In this document: positions 42,285-52,382 of the stretch, one piece after another | Position numbering within the stretch: position 1 is the stretch's first letter | How the letters are laid out: the number at the start of each line of letters is the position of its first letter | Origin: UBA2031 sp037189985 | Lineage (GTDB): Bacteria > Pseudomonadota > Gammaproteobacteria > Pseudomonadales > Moraxellaceae | Assembly (NCBI GenBank): GCA_037189985.1 | Contig: JBBCJX010000012.1 | Location: forward strand, 1 to 64,000 | DNA: 64,000 nt | Direction: 5' to 3' | Translations under genes and position numbers: made by a program | Notes under the pieces: generated by a model | Seen by the model: only the letters and a program-made list of their open reading frames with translations | Told to the model about the DNA's origin: nothing | Database searches by the model: none

Positions 42285-42989
42285 CTACCTGCCGGACAGG
42301 CGCTGCACCAGCGCCGGCAATTCGGCAAAAGCGCCGATCTCGCCGTCGGCCCGGGCCAGGTTGTCCGGCCAGAGGCGGTCGCCGTAATTGACCCAGACAG
42401 TCTTCATGCCCACGGCGGCGGCCGCGGCCACATCCTGCTCGGGATCGTCGCCGATATGCAGCACTTCCGCCGGCAGGAGGCCGGCCGCCTCGATGGCCGC
42501 CCGGTAGATGCGCGGGTCGGGCTTGGCCGCGCCCACGCTGATGGCCGAGAAATGCCGGCTGAAGATATGGGCCAGCCCCACTTTCCCGATATCGGCATTG
42601 CCATTACTGATGGAGTACATCTCGTAGCCGGCCTTGAGCGTGGCCAGGCCCTCCGGCACATCCGGGAAAAATTCCACGCGGTTACGTTCTCGGAAAAAGA
42701 CTTCGAAGGCACCTTGAGAAGCTGCCAGTGCCGCTGCCTCCTCATAACCGCCCTCAAGGAATGCCCGGCGGAAGACTTCGATACGCAGCTGCGTGAGATC
42801 GTGCAGGATGTCCGGGCGTTGCTGCATCACCTCGGCACGCAGGCGACCCAGCTCGCGGAAATCAAAACCGGCGGCAAAATCTGCGTGCTCACTGCGTATC
42901 CACTGGCGCATGGCCTTGTCGGCACGCAGCACGATGCTGTCCACGTCCCAGAGGGTGTTGTCGAGGTCAAAGGTCAGGAGCTTGATCAT
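42285..42989 (-). CDS. HAD family hydrolase
   Basis: A 234-residue haloacid-dehalogenase-like phosphatase. Motif I is FDLDNTLWD (residues 6-14), with the Thr/Ser motif II SISNGNAD, Lys motif III KPDPRIY and motif IV HIGDDPEQD. It overlaps xerC by 4 bases, a gene order known from Pseudomonas, in which the cluster is DUF484-xerC-HAD. Substrate unknown; relatives are pyrimidine- or sugar-phosphate phosphatases. Confidence 0.9.
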   Translation of the reverse strand: MIKLLTFDLDNTLWDVDSIVLRADKAMRQWIRSEHADFAAGFDFRELGRLRAEVMQQRPDILHDLTQLRIEVFRRAFLEGGYEEAAALAASQGAFEVFFRERNRVEFFPDVPEGLATLKAGYEMYSISNGNADIGKVGLAHIFSRHFSAISVGAAKPDPRIYRAAIEAAGLLPAEVLHIGDDPEQDVAAAAAVGMKTVWVNYGDRLWPDNLARADGEIGAFAELPALVQRLSGR

Positions 42990-43936
42990 TTTTTTCCGGG
43001 GATTGGCTTCGCGTCGGGATCGGCTTTGCGGGAACGGGGATGTGCCTTGTCGTAGACATCCGCCAGGTGCTGGTAATCAAGGTGGGTGTAGATCTGCGTG
43101 GTGCTGATGTCGGCATGGCCCAGGAGTTCCTGCACGGCGCGCAGGTCATGCGAGGACTCCAGCAGGTGTGAGGCAAAAGAATGGCGCAGCATGTGCGGGT
43201 GCACGTGCTGCGGAAGGCCGGCACGCCGGGCCTGATGCTGCAAGCGCAACTGGATGGCACGCTCGTAAAAGCGGCCGCCACGCGGCATGAGGAAAACCCA
43301 GTCTTCACTTTTTCCCGTTGCCCACTGCGCGCGCAGGGCCAGCCACGCTTGCAGTGCCTCGCGCGCCTTGCGCCCAACCGGCAGGCGCCGGGTCTTGTTG
43401 CCCTTGCCGGTGACCGTGACATGACCGGCTGCCAGATCAAGCTCCGGCAAGCGCAAACCCGCCAGCTCGGACAGGCGCAGGCCGGAAGAATAAAAAAGCT
43501 CCATCACGGCACGATCACGCAACCACAGGGATTTTTCGGGCTCGTCCGCAGGTGTCGGCGCATCCAGAAGCTGCTGCAAGGCATCCACGTCGAGCACGCG
43601 CGGCAGTTCGCGGCGATGCGTTTTCAGACGCAATCCACGGGCAGGATTGAAGCTGGCTTGGCCATTGCGCGCCAGCCAGTCATAGAAGCCGCGCAAACTG
43701 GACAGCAGGCGCTGCTGGCTGCGTATGTCCAGACCCTGCCCGCTCACGCGGGCAATGAATTCTTCAAGGAGATACTGATCCAGGCTGCGCCACTCCTTGA
43801 GGCCGCTCTCCTGCAGAAAGTCTGCGAGTTTCTGCAGGTCTCGGCCGTAGGCCTGGATCGTGTGAGGGGAAAGCGCACGCTGGCTGGCCTGCTGCGACAG
43901 GAATGCCGCAATCTGCCCGGCCAGATGCTCGCTCAT
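42986..43936 (-). CDS. xerC: Tyrosine recombinase XerC
   Basis: A 316-residue site-specific recombinase that resolves chromosome dimers at dif with XerD. The N-terminal SAM-like domain (TIQAYGRDLQKLADFL) is followed by a catalytic domain with Arg in YSSGLRLSELAGLR, Lys in VTGKGNKTRRLPVG, H-x-x-R in HMLRHSFA, His in LLGHADISTTQIY and the Tyr nucleophile in QIYTHLDY. It is one gene downstream of DUF484 (adjacent, no gap) and overlaps the HAD gene by 4 bases. Confidence 0.95.
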   Translation of the reverse strand: MSEHLAGQIAAFLSQQASQRALSPHTIQAYGRDLQKLADFLQESGLKEWRSLDQYLLEEFIARVSGQGLDIRSQQRLLSSLRGFYDWLARNGQASFNPARGLRLKTHRRELPRVLDVDALQQLLDAPTPADEPEKSLWLRDRAVMELFYSSGLRLSELAGLRLPELDLAAGHVTVTGKGNKTRRLPVGRKAREALQAWLALRAQWATGKSEDWVFLMPRGGRFYERAIQLRLQHQARRAGLPQHVHPHMLRHSFASHLLESSHDLRAVQELLGHADISTTQIYTHLDYQHLADVYDKAHPRSRKADPDAKPIPGKK

Positions 43937-44626
43937 TCAGGCAATCTGGCGGGAGGGCTGTGCGCTCAGCAAGGGCAGCAGCACGCGTGCCAGCACGTCG
44001 CCGACAAAGCTGATGAAAAGCGTGTCCATGGACGTGCGGAAATGCTCGGCATTGCCGGCACCAATGGCCAGCAGGCCCAGCGGCCTGTCATGCTGAACCG
44101 GCACCACGGCACAGGATTTGACCTGCTCACCTTCATGACCGAAGAGGAAGGTGAGTTCCTCCCGCCGCAACTGCCCGGCAATGGCCTGCCGCCCCTTCAC
44201 CAGCGAGGGCACATGATCCTGTGCATCCGTGAGGCGCACGCTTTGTGCAGCGCCCGTGCCGCCTTCGACATCAAAGAGCAGGAAGCTGACGAACTCGGAG
44301 TTGAAGCGCGACTTCAGTTCACGCTCCAGTGCTGCTGCCACCTCGCCGATGCTGCGTGCTTCCAGCAATGCCAGAATGAGTCCGCGCATTTTCTCGAAAA
44401 GCATGTCGTTCTCGCGCGCAACCTCCAGCAGACGGTTCAAGCGCTCGCGCATCTCCAGATTGCGGTCACGCAACACCGTGACCTGGCGCTCTACCAGAGA
44501 TACGGCCGAGCCGCTGGCATGCGGTACCGAGAGCTCAGAAAGCAAGTCCGGATGACGCTCGAAAAAATCCTTGTGCGCCTTGAGATAGGCCGCCACCTGC
44601 GCTTCCGTGGGAAATTCGCCCGACAT
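43937..44626 (-). CDS. DUF484 family protein
   Basis: A 229-residue GAF-like protein. VAAYLKAHKDFFERHPDLLSEL opens the family, and SLVERQVTVLRDRNLEMRERL is a coiled coil; the GAF-like domain follows from about residue 80. It abuts xerC directly and is in the conserved dapF-DUF484-xerC-HAD cluster. The function is unclear; a role as regulator of cell-division recombination or as a signal sensor has been suggested for such operon partners. Confidence 0.9.
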   Translation of the reverse strand: MSGEFPTEAQVAAYLKAHKDFFERHPDLLSELSVPHASGSAVSLVERQVTVLRDRNLEMRERLNRLLEVARENDMLFEKMRGLILALLEARSIGEVAAALERELKSRFNSEFVSFLLFDVEGGTGAAQSVRLTDAQDHVPSLVKGRQAIAGQLRREELTFLFGHEGEQVKSCAVVPVQHDRPLGLLAIGAGNAEHFRTSMDTLFISFVGDVLARVLLPLLSAQPSRQIA

Positions 44627-44661
44627 AGTTACCGTTCCTTATTCTGTCCCTTGTTGAAGGC

Positions 44662-45576
44662 TCAATCCTTCCGCTTTTGTTTTTCCCGGCTCTGCTTTTC
44701 CCTGCCGGACCGCTGACGTCCGCCACTGCGTGCCGGTTTTTCATCCGGCAAACGCAGCACGCCTTCGAACACGCTGGCCGTCGGGCCACGCATGATGACG
44801 GGCTGGCCTTCGCCTTCCCAGCGTATCTCCAGCTCGCCGCCCGGCAATTGCACCTGCACGGGAGAGGCCAGCCAGCCCCGCCGGATACCGGTAACTGCCG
44901 CCGCACAGGCACCTGTGCCACAGGCCAGCGTTTCACCGGTGCCACGCTCGAAAACGCGCAGCCGGGCATTGTGTTGATCAAGCACCTGCAGGAAACCCAC
45001 ATTCACCCGCTCGGGAAAGCGGGGATGGTTTTCGAGCACGGGCCCCAGCGTGGCCACTGGTGCGGTGTCGACATCATCGACCCGCAGCACGGCGTGGGGA
45101 TTGCCCATGTTGGCCACCGACAATTCCACCACCTTCCCATCGGCCTCGACGGCATAGGAGGACGCCTCGACTTCCGCCACAAAGGGAATTTCCACCGGCG
45201 CAAACCGCGGTGCCCCCATGTCCACCGTTACCCAGCCGTCGTCACTGATGCGAAGCTCGATGACGCCGCTGGCCGTGGACACGCGCAGGGTTTTCTTGGC
45301 AGTCAGCCGGCGATCGTGCACGAAGCGCGCAAAGCAGCGCGCACCATTGCCGCACTGTGATACCTCAGACCCGTCGGCATTGAAGATGCGATAACGGAAA
45401 TCGACTTCGGGCTGGTCCGGCGGCTCTACCAGCAGGAGCTGGTCAAAACCGACGCCGAAATGGCGGTCGGCCAGGCTGCGGATCTGCTCCGGCGCCAGCT
45501 GCATGCGCTGGCTGACAAGATCGATCACCACGAAATCGTTGCCGAGGCCGTGCATCTTGGTGAATTCCAGACGCAT
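44662..45576 (-). CDS. dapF: Diaminopimelate epimerase DapF
   Basis: A 304-residue enzyme interconverting LL- and meso-diaminopimelate for lysine and peptidoglycan synthesis. Both catalytic cysteines are visible: QCGNGARCFARFV (about residue 73) and ACGTGACAAAV (about 217). The last 25 residues are a basic tail, rich in Arg, Lys and Gln, beyond the usual 276-280-residue family length. The ATG at 45576 (MRLEFTKMHGLGNDFV) is the standard start. It follows lysA, with a hairpin terminator in between. Confidence 0.95.
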   Translation of the reverse strand: MRLEFTKMHGLGNDFVVIDLVSQRMQLAPEQIRSLADRHFGVGFDQLLLVEPPDQPEVDFRYRIFNADGSEVSQCGNGARCFARFVHDRRLTAKKTLRVSTASGVIELRISDDGWVTVDMGAPRFAPVEIPFVAEVEASSYAVEADGKVVELSVANMGNPHAVLRVDDVDTAPVATLGPVLENHPRFPERVNVGFLQVLDQHNARLRVFERGTGETLACGTGACAAAVTGIRRGWLASPVQVQLPGGELEIRWEGEGQPVIMRGPTASVFEGVLRLPDEKPARSGGRQRSGREKQSREKQKRKD

Positions 45577-45621
45577 TGCGGTCTCCCTCATTCTTACCGG
45601 GCCGGGGCGGTCAGCGCCCGC

Positions 45622-45645
45622 AAAAAAGCCCGCACTTGCGGGCTA
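45622..45645 (-). terminator. Intrinsic terminator between lysA and dapF
   Basis: On the minus strand, GCCCGCA-AG-TGCGGGC followed by TTTTTTG, between the lysA stop and the dapF start. It would reduce read-through from lysA into dapF. Confidence 0.8.
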
Positions 45646-45702
45646 TTCTGGGGGGCCGGGAAGTCCGGTTCAAGCCGGGCAGCCGCCCGGCGGGGGCAGG
45701 AC

Positions 45703-46950
<1,248 letters not shown>

Positions 46951-46957
46951 GGAGGGC

Positions 46958-47140
46958 TCAGGGCTGGGAAGCGGGAGAAGTGGCAGCGCCGTCTTCTTTC
47001 TTTTCTTCATCGTCATCAACCGACGCTGCCGGAGCAGGCACGTCGGCAGGTGCAGGCTTGGGCGGGAGGTAAAGCGGGCCTTTCTGGCCACAGGCGGCGA
47101 GCAAGGCACCCAGCATGAGGACAAGAATGGAGCGGCGCAT
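46958..47140 (-). CDS. lptM: LPS translocon maturation chaperone LptM (small lipoprotein)
   Basis: A 60-residue lipoprotein. The signal peptide ends in LLAACGQKGPLYLP (Cys17), which is exactly the LptM (YifL/LppL) signature. The tail is Pro/Ala/Asp/Glu/Lys-rich and low complexity. LptM helps oxidative maturation of LptD in the LPS export machine. It is just upstream of lysA, as in Pseudomonas. The start is the ATG at 47140, needed for the signal peptide. Confidence 0.9.
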   Translation of the reverse strand: MRRSILVLMLGALLAACGQKGPLYLPPKPAPADVPAPAASVDDDEEKKEDGAATSPASQP

Positions 47141-47255
47141 GATTGACCACGACGAAGAACAAATGAGGCTACCGATTATAGCGGCAGGCACCCTGCATGA
47201 CAGCGCTTTCGGCACGGGGCTATCATGCCGGCCCGCACCCCGCACCGAGACCGCC

Positions 47256-47573
47256 ATGACCGAGACCGAATTCAATGCTGCCGTCGACGCCACGCTGCTG
47301 GCCATCGAAGATGCCGTGGATGATCTCGAGCAGGATGTCGACATGGAAAACAGTGGCGGCATCCTCACGCTGACCTGTCCCAACGGCAGCAAGGTCATCA
47401 TCAACCGTCAGGGCCCTACCCGGGAAATCTGGGTGGCAGCACGCTCCGGCGGCTTCCACTGCGGCCGTATGGGCGATGACTGGGTCTGCAACACCACCCA
47501 CGAAACCCTCCCCGCCCTGCTCTCCCGCGTACTCACTGAGCAGACAGGCGAGATGGTCAGCCTCCCGTTCTGA
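47256..47573 (+). CDS. cyaY: Iron-sulfur cluster assembly protein CyaY (frataxin)
   Basis: A 105-residue frataxin homologue. The acidic first helix TETEFNAAVDATLLAIEDAVDD is the iron-binding face, followed by beta strands GGILTLTCPNGSKVIINRQ, EIWVAARSGGFHC and W in DDWVCNT. It binds iron and modulates cluster formation on IscU. It is divergent from the lptM-lysA genes, as in Pseudomonas. Start at 47256. Confidence 0.94.
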   Translation: MTETEFNAAVDATLLAIEDAVDDLEQDVDMENSGGILTLTCPNGSKVIINRQGPTREIWVAARSGGFHCGRMGDDWVCNTTHETLPALLSRVLTEQTGEMVSLPF

Positions 47574-47584
47574 GTCACCAATCG

Positions 47585-47887
47585 ATGAACGACTACCTGC
47601 TCCTGATGCATGACGACGCACCTGCGGAAGCCCGGCAACAGCACGAGGCGTCCTGGCCGGCATATCTGGCAAGCCTGCGGGCAAGCGGTCGCTTTGAAGG
47701 CGGAAGCGCCATCGGAGGCGGGATTTGCGCGAACAAAAATGGTGTCGCCGGTGAGATCACCGAAAAGCTCGTGGGTTATCTCAAAGTACGTGCGGAGAGC
47801 CTCGATGCCGCCCGGAAATTCCTCCCGGGCAATCCGGTCTTCGAAGCCGGCGGCACCGTGGAAATCCGCGAGCTTCCCCGTAGCTGA
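47585..47887 (+). CDS. YCII-related (DGPF-like) domain protein
   Basis: A 100-residue alpha/beta barrel-type small protein. MNDYLLLMHDDAP at the start and FEAGGTVEIRELP at the end are typical of YciI/DGPF proteins, and a conserved DESxG-like glycine segment (GGGICANKNG) lies in the middle. Some relatives are enzymes or pair with ECF sigma factors; no such sigma factor is adjacent here. It sits 12 bases after cyaY and may be co-transcribed. Confidence 0.85.
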   Translation: MNDYLLLMHDDAPAEARQQHEASWPAYLASLRASGRFEGGSAIGGGICANKNGVAGEITEKLVGYLKVRAESLDAARKFLPGNPVFEAGGTVEIRELPRS

Positions 47888-47905
47888 GCCGCTACCACCA
47901 GCCCC

Positions 47906-48748
47906 TCAATCCAGCGCGGTCGCCTGCAGAAATAGGGGGATTATGGCCTCTGGATGCCGGCTCCAGCGGAAATGATCGCGCGCGGCGGCGGGCAGATCGG
48001 CGGCGGTGATGTGTCGGTGCCACACCAGCGCAGAAGGCAGTTTTTTCGCCAGCACGGCTGTTGCACCTTCAGGCGCGAAATCATCCCCCTCCAGTGAAAA
48101 GAGCCGGGCCGGCTGTGTGACGCGGGCAAAAGCGGCTTCGTAATCATGGGCGCCGCCGGGCAGGTCGTAGCGGCCATCGAGGGCAGCATTGGCCCAGTCG
48201 CGCATTTCCGAGCGGGCCTGACGTCCGCCAAAGCCCAACTTGTTGCCGGGGAAATAGCCGAGCAGCACCGCCGGCAGACGCACGAACTGAGTCTGCGCAA
48301 GAATTTTCAGGTTGTGCGGGAAGGACCAGCCTTGGAAATACGTGCTGCCGCAGGCAATGGTCAGGACCCCGGCCACACCAGCCGGCTGGTGCGTGAGGTA
48401 AAGCAGGGAAAGCTGGCCGCCCTGGCTGTGGCCCAGCAACCACAGCGGCAATCCGGCCCACTCCTGCTGCACGGCCTGCACCAGCGCCGGCCAGTCTTTT
48501 TCCACCATGTCGGCATAGCCCCAGTCCACACCGTTACCGGCACGCAGAGAACTTGAGCCCTGGCCACGCAAATCGGTGATGGCAACATGAATGCCGCGTT
48601 CGGTCAGTGCCTGGGCAAACTTGTCGTAATAGTTGGCCGACACGCCCATGGCGGGGCAAATGACGAACACGCCTCGTGCAGCACCTGCACTGAAAAGCCG
48701 AAGGTTGAATGCATGGCCGTCGCTGGCCCTGACCTGTCGTTCCTGCAT
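47906..48748 (-). CDS. Alpha/beta hydrolase (COG4757-like)
   Basis: A 280-residue hydrolase. FVICPAMGVSANYYDKFAQAL is an oxyanion-like motif and LLGHSQGGQLSLL holds the nucleophilic Ser. The COG4757 group, predicted hydrolases with an N-terminal strand like RVSDGHAFNLRLF, matches best. The start at 48748 (MQERQV) is chosen; the frame goes on upstream without similarity. No signal peptide, so it acts in the cytoplasm. Substrate unknown. Confidence 0.8.
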   Translation of the reverse strand: MQERQVRASDGHAFNLRLFSAGAARGVFVICPAMGVSANYYDKFAQALTERGIHVAITDLRGQGSSSLRAGNGVDWGYADMVEKDWPALVQAVQQEWAGLPLWLLGHSQGGQLSLLYLTHQPAGVAGVLTIACGSTYFQGWSFPHNLKILAQTQFVRLPAVLLGYFPGNKLGFGGRQARSEMRDWANAALDGRYDLPGGAHDYEAAFARVTQPARLFSLEGDDFAPEGATAVLAKKLPSALVWHRHITAADLPAAARDHFRWSRHPEAIIPLFLQATALD

Positions 48749-48784
48749 GAGCGCTCTCCGATAATTGGCCGTATGAAGCCGAAA

Positions 48785-48815
48785 AACAAAACGGACCGCA
48801 AGCGGTCCGTTCCTT
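48785..48815 (-). terminator. Terminator of outer-membrane protein gene
   Basis: ACGGACCGC / GCGGTCCGT inverted repeat followed on the minus strand by TTTTGTTTTTC, 20 bases after the stop of the outer-membrane protein gene. Confidence 0.85.
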
Positions 48816-48831
48816 TGCAACAGAGCCCGTT

Positions 48832-49422
48832 TCAGAAATTGAGCACGACAGCGATCGTGGCCTGATCCAGATCTGAGTCACCGCTACCATTGATGGCATC
48901 ACGGAACTGGATACGCTCGGCAGTCAGACGGATGCCTGCATCATCATTGAAAAGGAATTCCAGACCAGCACCAAAACCGAGATGGAAGTTGCTGTCCTTG
49001 ACCGACCCACTGGTGACGGGAGAGGCCGGGTCATTGTGAGTGTATTTCACTTCCATGTAGTTGCCGGACAGTTTGCCGAAGACCGAGAAAGCCGGTGTCA
49101 GTGGCGCCTTCACCAACGCTGCAAACTGGATGCCGGAAGACTCCAGCTTGTCAGTCTCGCCTGTCAGCCTGTCTGCAACAGATACTTCTGCCTTGGTCAG
49201 ATACAAGGCTTCGACAGCCAAATTCGGTGTGACATCCACACCCACACCCACCAGAGCACGACCAAAGCTGTCATCAGACTCCAGGGAAGCCAAGGGGCTG
49301 AAACTTGCTTCGATTTCTTCAACATCCGCTTTACCGCTTGCACCACCGATCAGGATATAAGGGCCAGCAAAGGCCGACACAGGCAAACCAAGTACGGCAA
49401 CAAGCATGAGTTTCTTTAGCAT
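48832..49422 (-). CDS. Outer-membrane beta-barrel protein (OmpA/OmpW-like small porin)
   Basis: A 196-residue exported protein. Signal peptide ends near SAFAG (about residue 18). The mature part opens with PYILIGGASGKADVEE, has repeated Gly/aromatic strand patterns (GVGVDVTPNLAVEALYL, KLSGNYMEVKY) and ends in QATIAVVLNF, a C-terminal aromatic residue typical of barrels. The start at 49422 is required for the signal peptide. Function unknown. A terminator follows. Confidence 0.8.
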   Translation of the reverse strand: MLKKLMLVAVLGLPVSAFAGPYILIGGASGKADVEEIEASFSPLASLESDDSFGRALVGVGVDVTPNLAVEALYLTKAEVSVADRLTGETDKLESSGIQFAALVKAPLTPAFSVFGKLSGNYMEVKYTHNDPASPVTSGSVKDSNFHLGFGAGLEFLFNDDAGIRLTAERIQFRDAINGSGDSDLDQATIAVVLNF

Positions 49423-49552
49423 TTTGCTTCTTCCTTTTCGGTTAACAGAGGAGTCCATCCAGCACGGGTAGGCGACACACACCCGAAGCACGACCATGAT
49501 TCTAGACACGGCGTCCCGATAAGGCACGTTCATCACCCTGTCGGGGCATTTC

Positions 49553-50875
49553 TTATTCGGCAAACAGGTCGTACTCATCAGCGTCGGTGATGCGCACACG
49601 CACGATCTCACCCACCTTGAGGCCGGCCAGTCCCGGACGCTCGATAAAGACATTGCCGTCAATCTCGGGGGCATCGGCCTTGGAGCGGGCAATCGCAACG
49701 CCTTCCTCAACATCTAGCTCGTCGATGATCACGTCCATCTCCATGCCCACTTTTTTCTGCAGGCGCGCCGCCGATATCTCGGCGGCCAGCTTCATGAAGC
49801 GCTCATGTCGCTCCAGCTTAACTTCTTCCGGCACCGGGTCGCCAAGCTCGTTGGCTTTCGCGCCTTCTACCGGCGAATAGGGGAAGCAGCCCACACGATC
49901 CAGTTGGGCTTCCACCAGCCAGTCCAGCAGCTCCTGGAATTCCTCTTCGGTTTCACCGGGGAAGCCGACGATGAAGGTGGAGCGCACGGTGAGCTCCGGG
50001 CAGATTTCGCGCCAGCGACGGATGCGCTCCAGCGTGTTCTCGGCATGGGCCGGACGCTTCATGCGCTTGAGCACGGAAGGACTGCCATGCTGGAAAGGAA
50101 TGTCGAGGTAGGGAAGGATTTTTCCTTCGGCCATGAGCGGGATGATGTCGTCCACATGCGGATAGGGATAGACATAATGCAGGCGCACCCACACACCCAG
50201 TTCACCCAGCGCCTCGCACATTTCCTTCATGCGCGTCTTGAGCGGGCGGCCGCCCCAGAAATCCAGCTTGTACTTCAGGTCCACACCGTAAGCGCTGGTG
50301 TCCTGCGACACCACCAGCAACTCCTTCACCCCGGCCTTGGCCAGGTTTTCGGCCTCGCTCATCACGGAGCCGATGGGGCGCGAAGCCAGGTCACCGCGCA
50401 GCGAAGGGATGATGCAGAAGGTGCAACGGTGGTTGCAGCCCTCGGAAATCTTGAGATAGGCATAGTGCTTGGGCGTGAGGCGTACGCCCTGCGGCGGGAC
50501 GAGATCGATGAAAGGATCATGCTTGGGCGGCAGGTACTGGTGCACGGCCCCCATGACCTCTTCATAGGCATGAGGACCGGTGACCTTGAGCACGCTGGGG
50601 TGCACGTCGCGGATCACGTCCTCTTTCTTGCCCAGGCAGCCGGTCACGATGACCTTGCCGTTCTCGGCAAGCGCCTCGCCAATGGCATCCAGCGACTCCT
50701 GCACGGCGGAATCAATGAAGCCGCAGGTGTTCACCACCACGAGGTCAGCCCCGTCGTAAGTGGGAGAGACCTCGTAGCCCTCGCTCCTGAGCTGGGTCAG
50801 GATGCGCTCGGAGTCCACCAGCGCCTTGGGGCAGCCCAGGCTGACAAAACCGACCTTGGGTTGGGATATCGACAT
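49553..50875 (-). CDS. rimO: Ribosomal protein S12 methylthiotransferase RimO
   Basis: A 440-residue radical-SAM enzyme that adds a methylthio group to an Asp of S12. The UPF0004 N-domain (SLGCPKALVDSERIL, NTCGFIDSAVQES) holds one Fe-S cluster's cysteines. The radical-SAM CxxxCxxC is EGCNHRCTFC. The C-terminal TRAM domain (about 375-440) binds substrate. The PKALVDSE and GFID motifs identify RimO rather than MiaB. Length is normal. Confidence 0.95.
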   Translation of the reverse strand: MSISQPKVGFVSLGCPKALVDSERILTQLRSEGYEVSPTYDGADLVVVNTCGFIDSAVQESLDAIGEALAENGKVIVTGCLGKKEDVIRDVHPSVLKVTGPHAYEEVMGAVHQYLPPKHDPFIDLVPPQGVRLTPKHYAYLKISEGCNHRCTFCIIPSLRGDLASRPIGSVMSEAENLAKAGVKELLVVSQDTSAYGVDLKYKLDFWGGRPLKTRMKEMCEALGELGVWVRLHYVYPYPHVDDIIPLMAEGKILPYLDIPFQHGSPSVLKRMKRPAHAENTLERIRRWREICPELTVRSTFIVGFPGETEEEFQELLDWLVEAQLDRVGCFPYSPVEGAKANELGDPVPEEVKLERHERFMKLAAEISAARLQKKVGMEMDVIIDELDVEEGVAIARSKADAPEIDGNVFIERPGLAGLKVGEIVRVRITDADEYDLFAE

Positions 50876-51076
50876 GGACTGGCTACTCCACCCCGCAGGG
50901 GCTGTGAACGTGGCTGTGCAAAAAGCGCGCGATTGTACGGCGGAACGGCAGTGGCGTCATGGGACCCGTATCGCCCTGCCATTCTGGCCATCTGACCAGC
51001 GGCAACCCAGAGCCCGCTTCCCGCCCCACCCAGACGCACCATAAAAATACATGGATGGCCGCCATTACAGTGCATA

Positions 51077-51093
51077 TGCTCCATATTGGTGCA
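51077..51093. promoter_or_regulatory. NtrC-type binding site upstream of ntrBC
   Basis: TGCTCCA-TAT-TGGTGCA, 17 bases, with one difference from the NtrC consensus TGCACCA-N3-TGGTGCA. Its centre is about 121 bases before the predicted sigma-54 start. A further half-site TTGGTGCC follows at 51099-51106. Confidence 0.85.
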
Positions 51094-51179
51094 AATTATT
51101 GGTGCCGGCGACGCCCCCACGGCGAGGCCATGGCCAGGAAGACCGTGCACCAAGCGGATGCAAGGCCACTGTGCCGGGT

Positions 51180-51195
51180 TGGTGCGTTTATTGCT
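51180..51195 (+). promoter_or_regulatory. Sigma-54 promoter of ntrBC
   Basis: TGGTGCGTTTATTGCT: GG at -24 and GC at -12 with exact ten-base spacing, and TTGCT fully matching the -12 consensus. The predicted start is near 51206, about 73 bases before the ntrB ATG. Confidence 0.8.
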
Positions 51196-51278
51196 GAACC
51201 CGGCTACCACGCCTCCCCGGAGGCCATGCCACAGGTACTTGCTGCCAGGCCCACTACCTCACGCTGACGACAGGACCT

Positions 51279-52382
51279 ATGCAAGACAACCACTTCGCCC
51301 GGCGGCTGCTCGACAACCTGAGCACCGCCGTACTGCTGATAGACGCCGCCCTGATCGTGCGTTACCTCAATCCTGCGGCCGAGGCCATGCTGGCCGCCAG
51401 CCGTGCCCGCGCCGTGGGGGCGCCGCTGACAGACTACTTCGTGGAGCCTGAGCGGGACCGCTCCGAAACCGCCGATGTCCTGCGCAATGCTCTGGAGACC
51501 GGCCACCCGTTCACCCGGCGAGAGGTCAGGTTACGCATCGGCCTGCAGGAAATCAGCGTGGACTACACCGTGGCCCCCCTGATGGTGCCGGGAGAGCCCA
51601 CCGCCCTGCTGATCGAATTACAGCAGATCGACCGCCTGCTGCGCATCTCGCGTGAAGAGGCACTGGTGGTGAAACACCAGGCTACACGTGCACTGGTACG
51701 GGGCGTGGCACATGAAATCAAGAATCCCTTGGGTGGCATCCGGGGTGCCGCCCAGTTGCTGGCAAGAGCTCTGCCCGACCCCGAACTGACCGACTACACC
51801 AACATCATCATCGAGGAAGCGGACCGCCTGCGCAGCCTGGCCGACCGCATGCTGGGGCCGCGCAAGCTGCCGGAGCGGCGGCTGGTGAACATCCACGAGT
51901 GCCTGGAACGCGTGCGCTCGCTGGTGCTGGTCGAAGCCGACGGCCGCGCCACCATACGCCGCGACTACGACCCGTCCCTCCCTGAACTGCATGCCGATCC
52001 GGACCAGCTCATACAGGCCCTGCTCAACATCACCGGCAATGCCCTGCAGGCCCTGCTGGAAAATCCGGAGCCCCATGAGGCGCCCAACATCCTGCTGCGC
52101 ACGCGCGCCCTCCGGCAATTCACGATAGGCGCCACACGCCATCGCCTGGTGTTGCGTACCGACATCATCGACAACGGCCCGGGCATCCCGCCGGCTCTGC
52201 TGGAAACGATTTTCTATCCCATGGTCAGCGGCCGCGCCAATGGCAGCGGACTTGGCCTCTCGATTGCACAGGACATCGTGCACCAGTACCAGGGCCTGAT
52301 CGAATGCGAGTCACGACCGGGGCAAACCATTTTCAGCATTCTGTTACCTGTGGAACAGGAAACGAACGGAGCAGGACAATGA
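51279..52382 (+). CDS. ntrB: Nitrogen regulation sensor histidine kinase NtrB
   Basis: A 367-residue cytoplasmic kinase. The N-terminal PAS domain (about 5-120) has no membrane segment. The H-box is RGVAHEIKNPLGGIRGAAQL with phospho-acceptor His145. The ATPase part has DNGPGIPPALLETIF and GSGLGLSIAQDIVHQYQG. It phosphorylates NtrC when P-II reports nitrogen shortage; two P-II proteins are encoded in this window. It overlaps ntrC by 4 bases. Confidence 0.95.
   Translation: MQDNHFARRLLDNLSTAVLLIDAALIVRYLNPAAEAMLAASRARAVGAPLTDYFVEPERDRSETADVLRNALETGHPFTRREVRLRIGLQEISVDYTVAPLMVPGEPTALLIELQQIDRLLRISREEALVVKHQATRALVRGVAHEIKNPLGGIRGAAQLLARALPDPELTDYTNIIIEEADRLRSLADRMLGPRKLPERRLVNIHECLERVRSLVLVEADGRATIRRDYDPSLPELHADPDQLIQALLNITGNALQALLENPEPHEAPNILLRTRALRQFTIGATRHRLVLRTDIIDNGPGIPPALLETIFYPMVSGRANGSGLGLSIAQDIVHQYQGLIECESRPGQTIFSILLPVEQETNGAGQ

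Larger units (their letters stand above)
50876..51278. other. rimO-ntrB divergent intergenic region
   Basis: 403 bp without a supportable gene. It holds an NtrC-type site at 51077-51093 and a sigma-54 promoter at 51180-51195. The stretch 50876-51050 shows nothing clear. The glnA gene that often precedes ntrBC is absent here. Confidence 0.75.
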
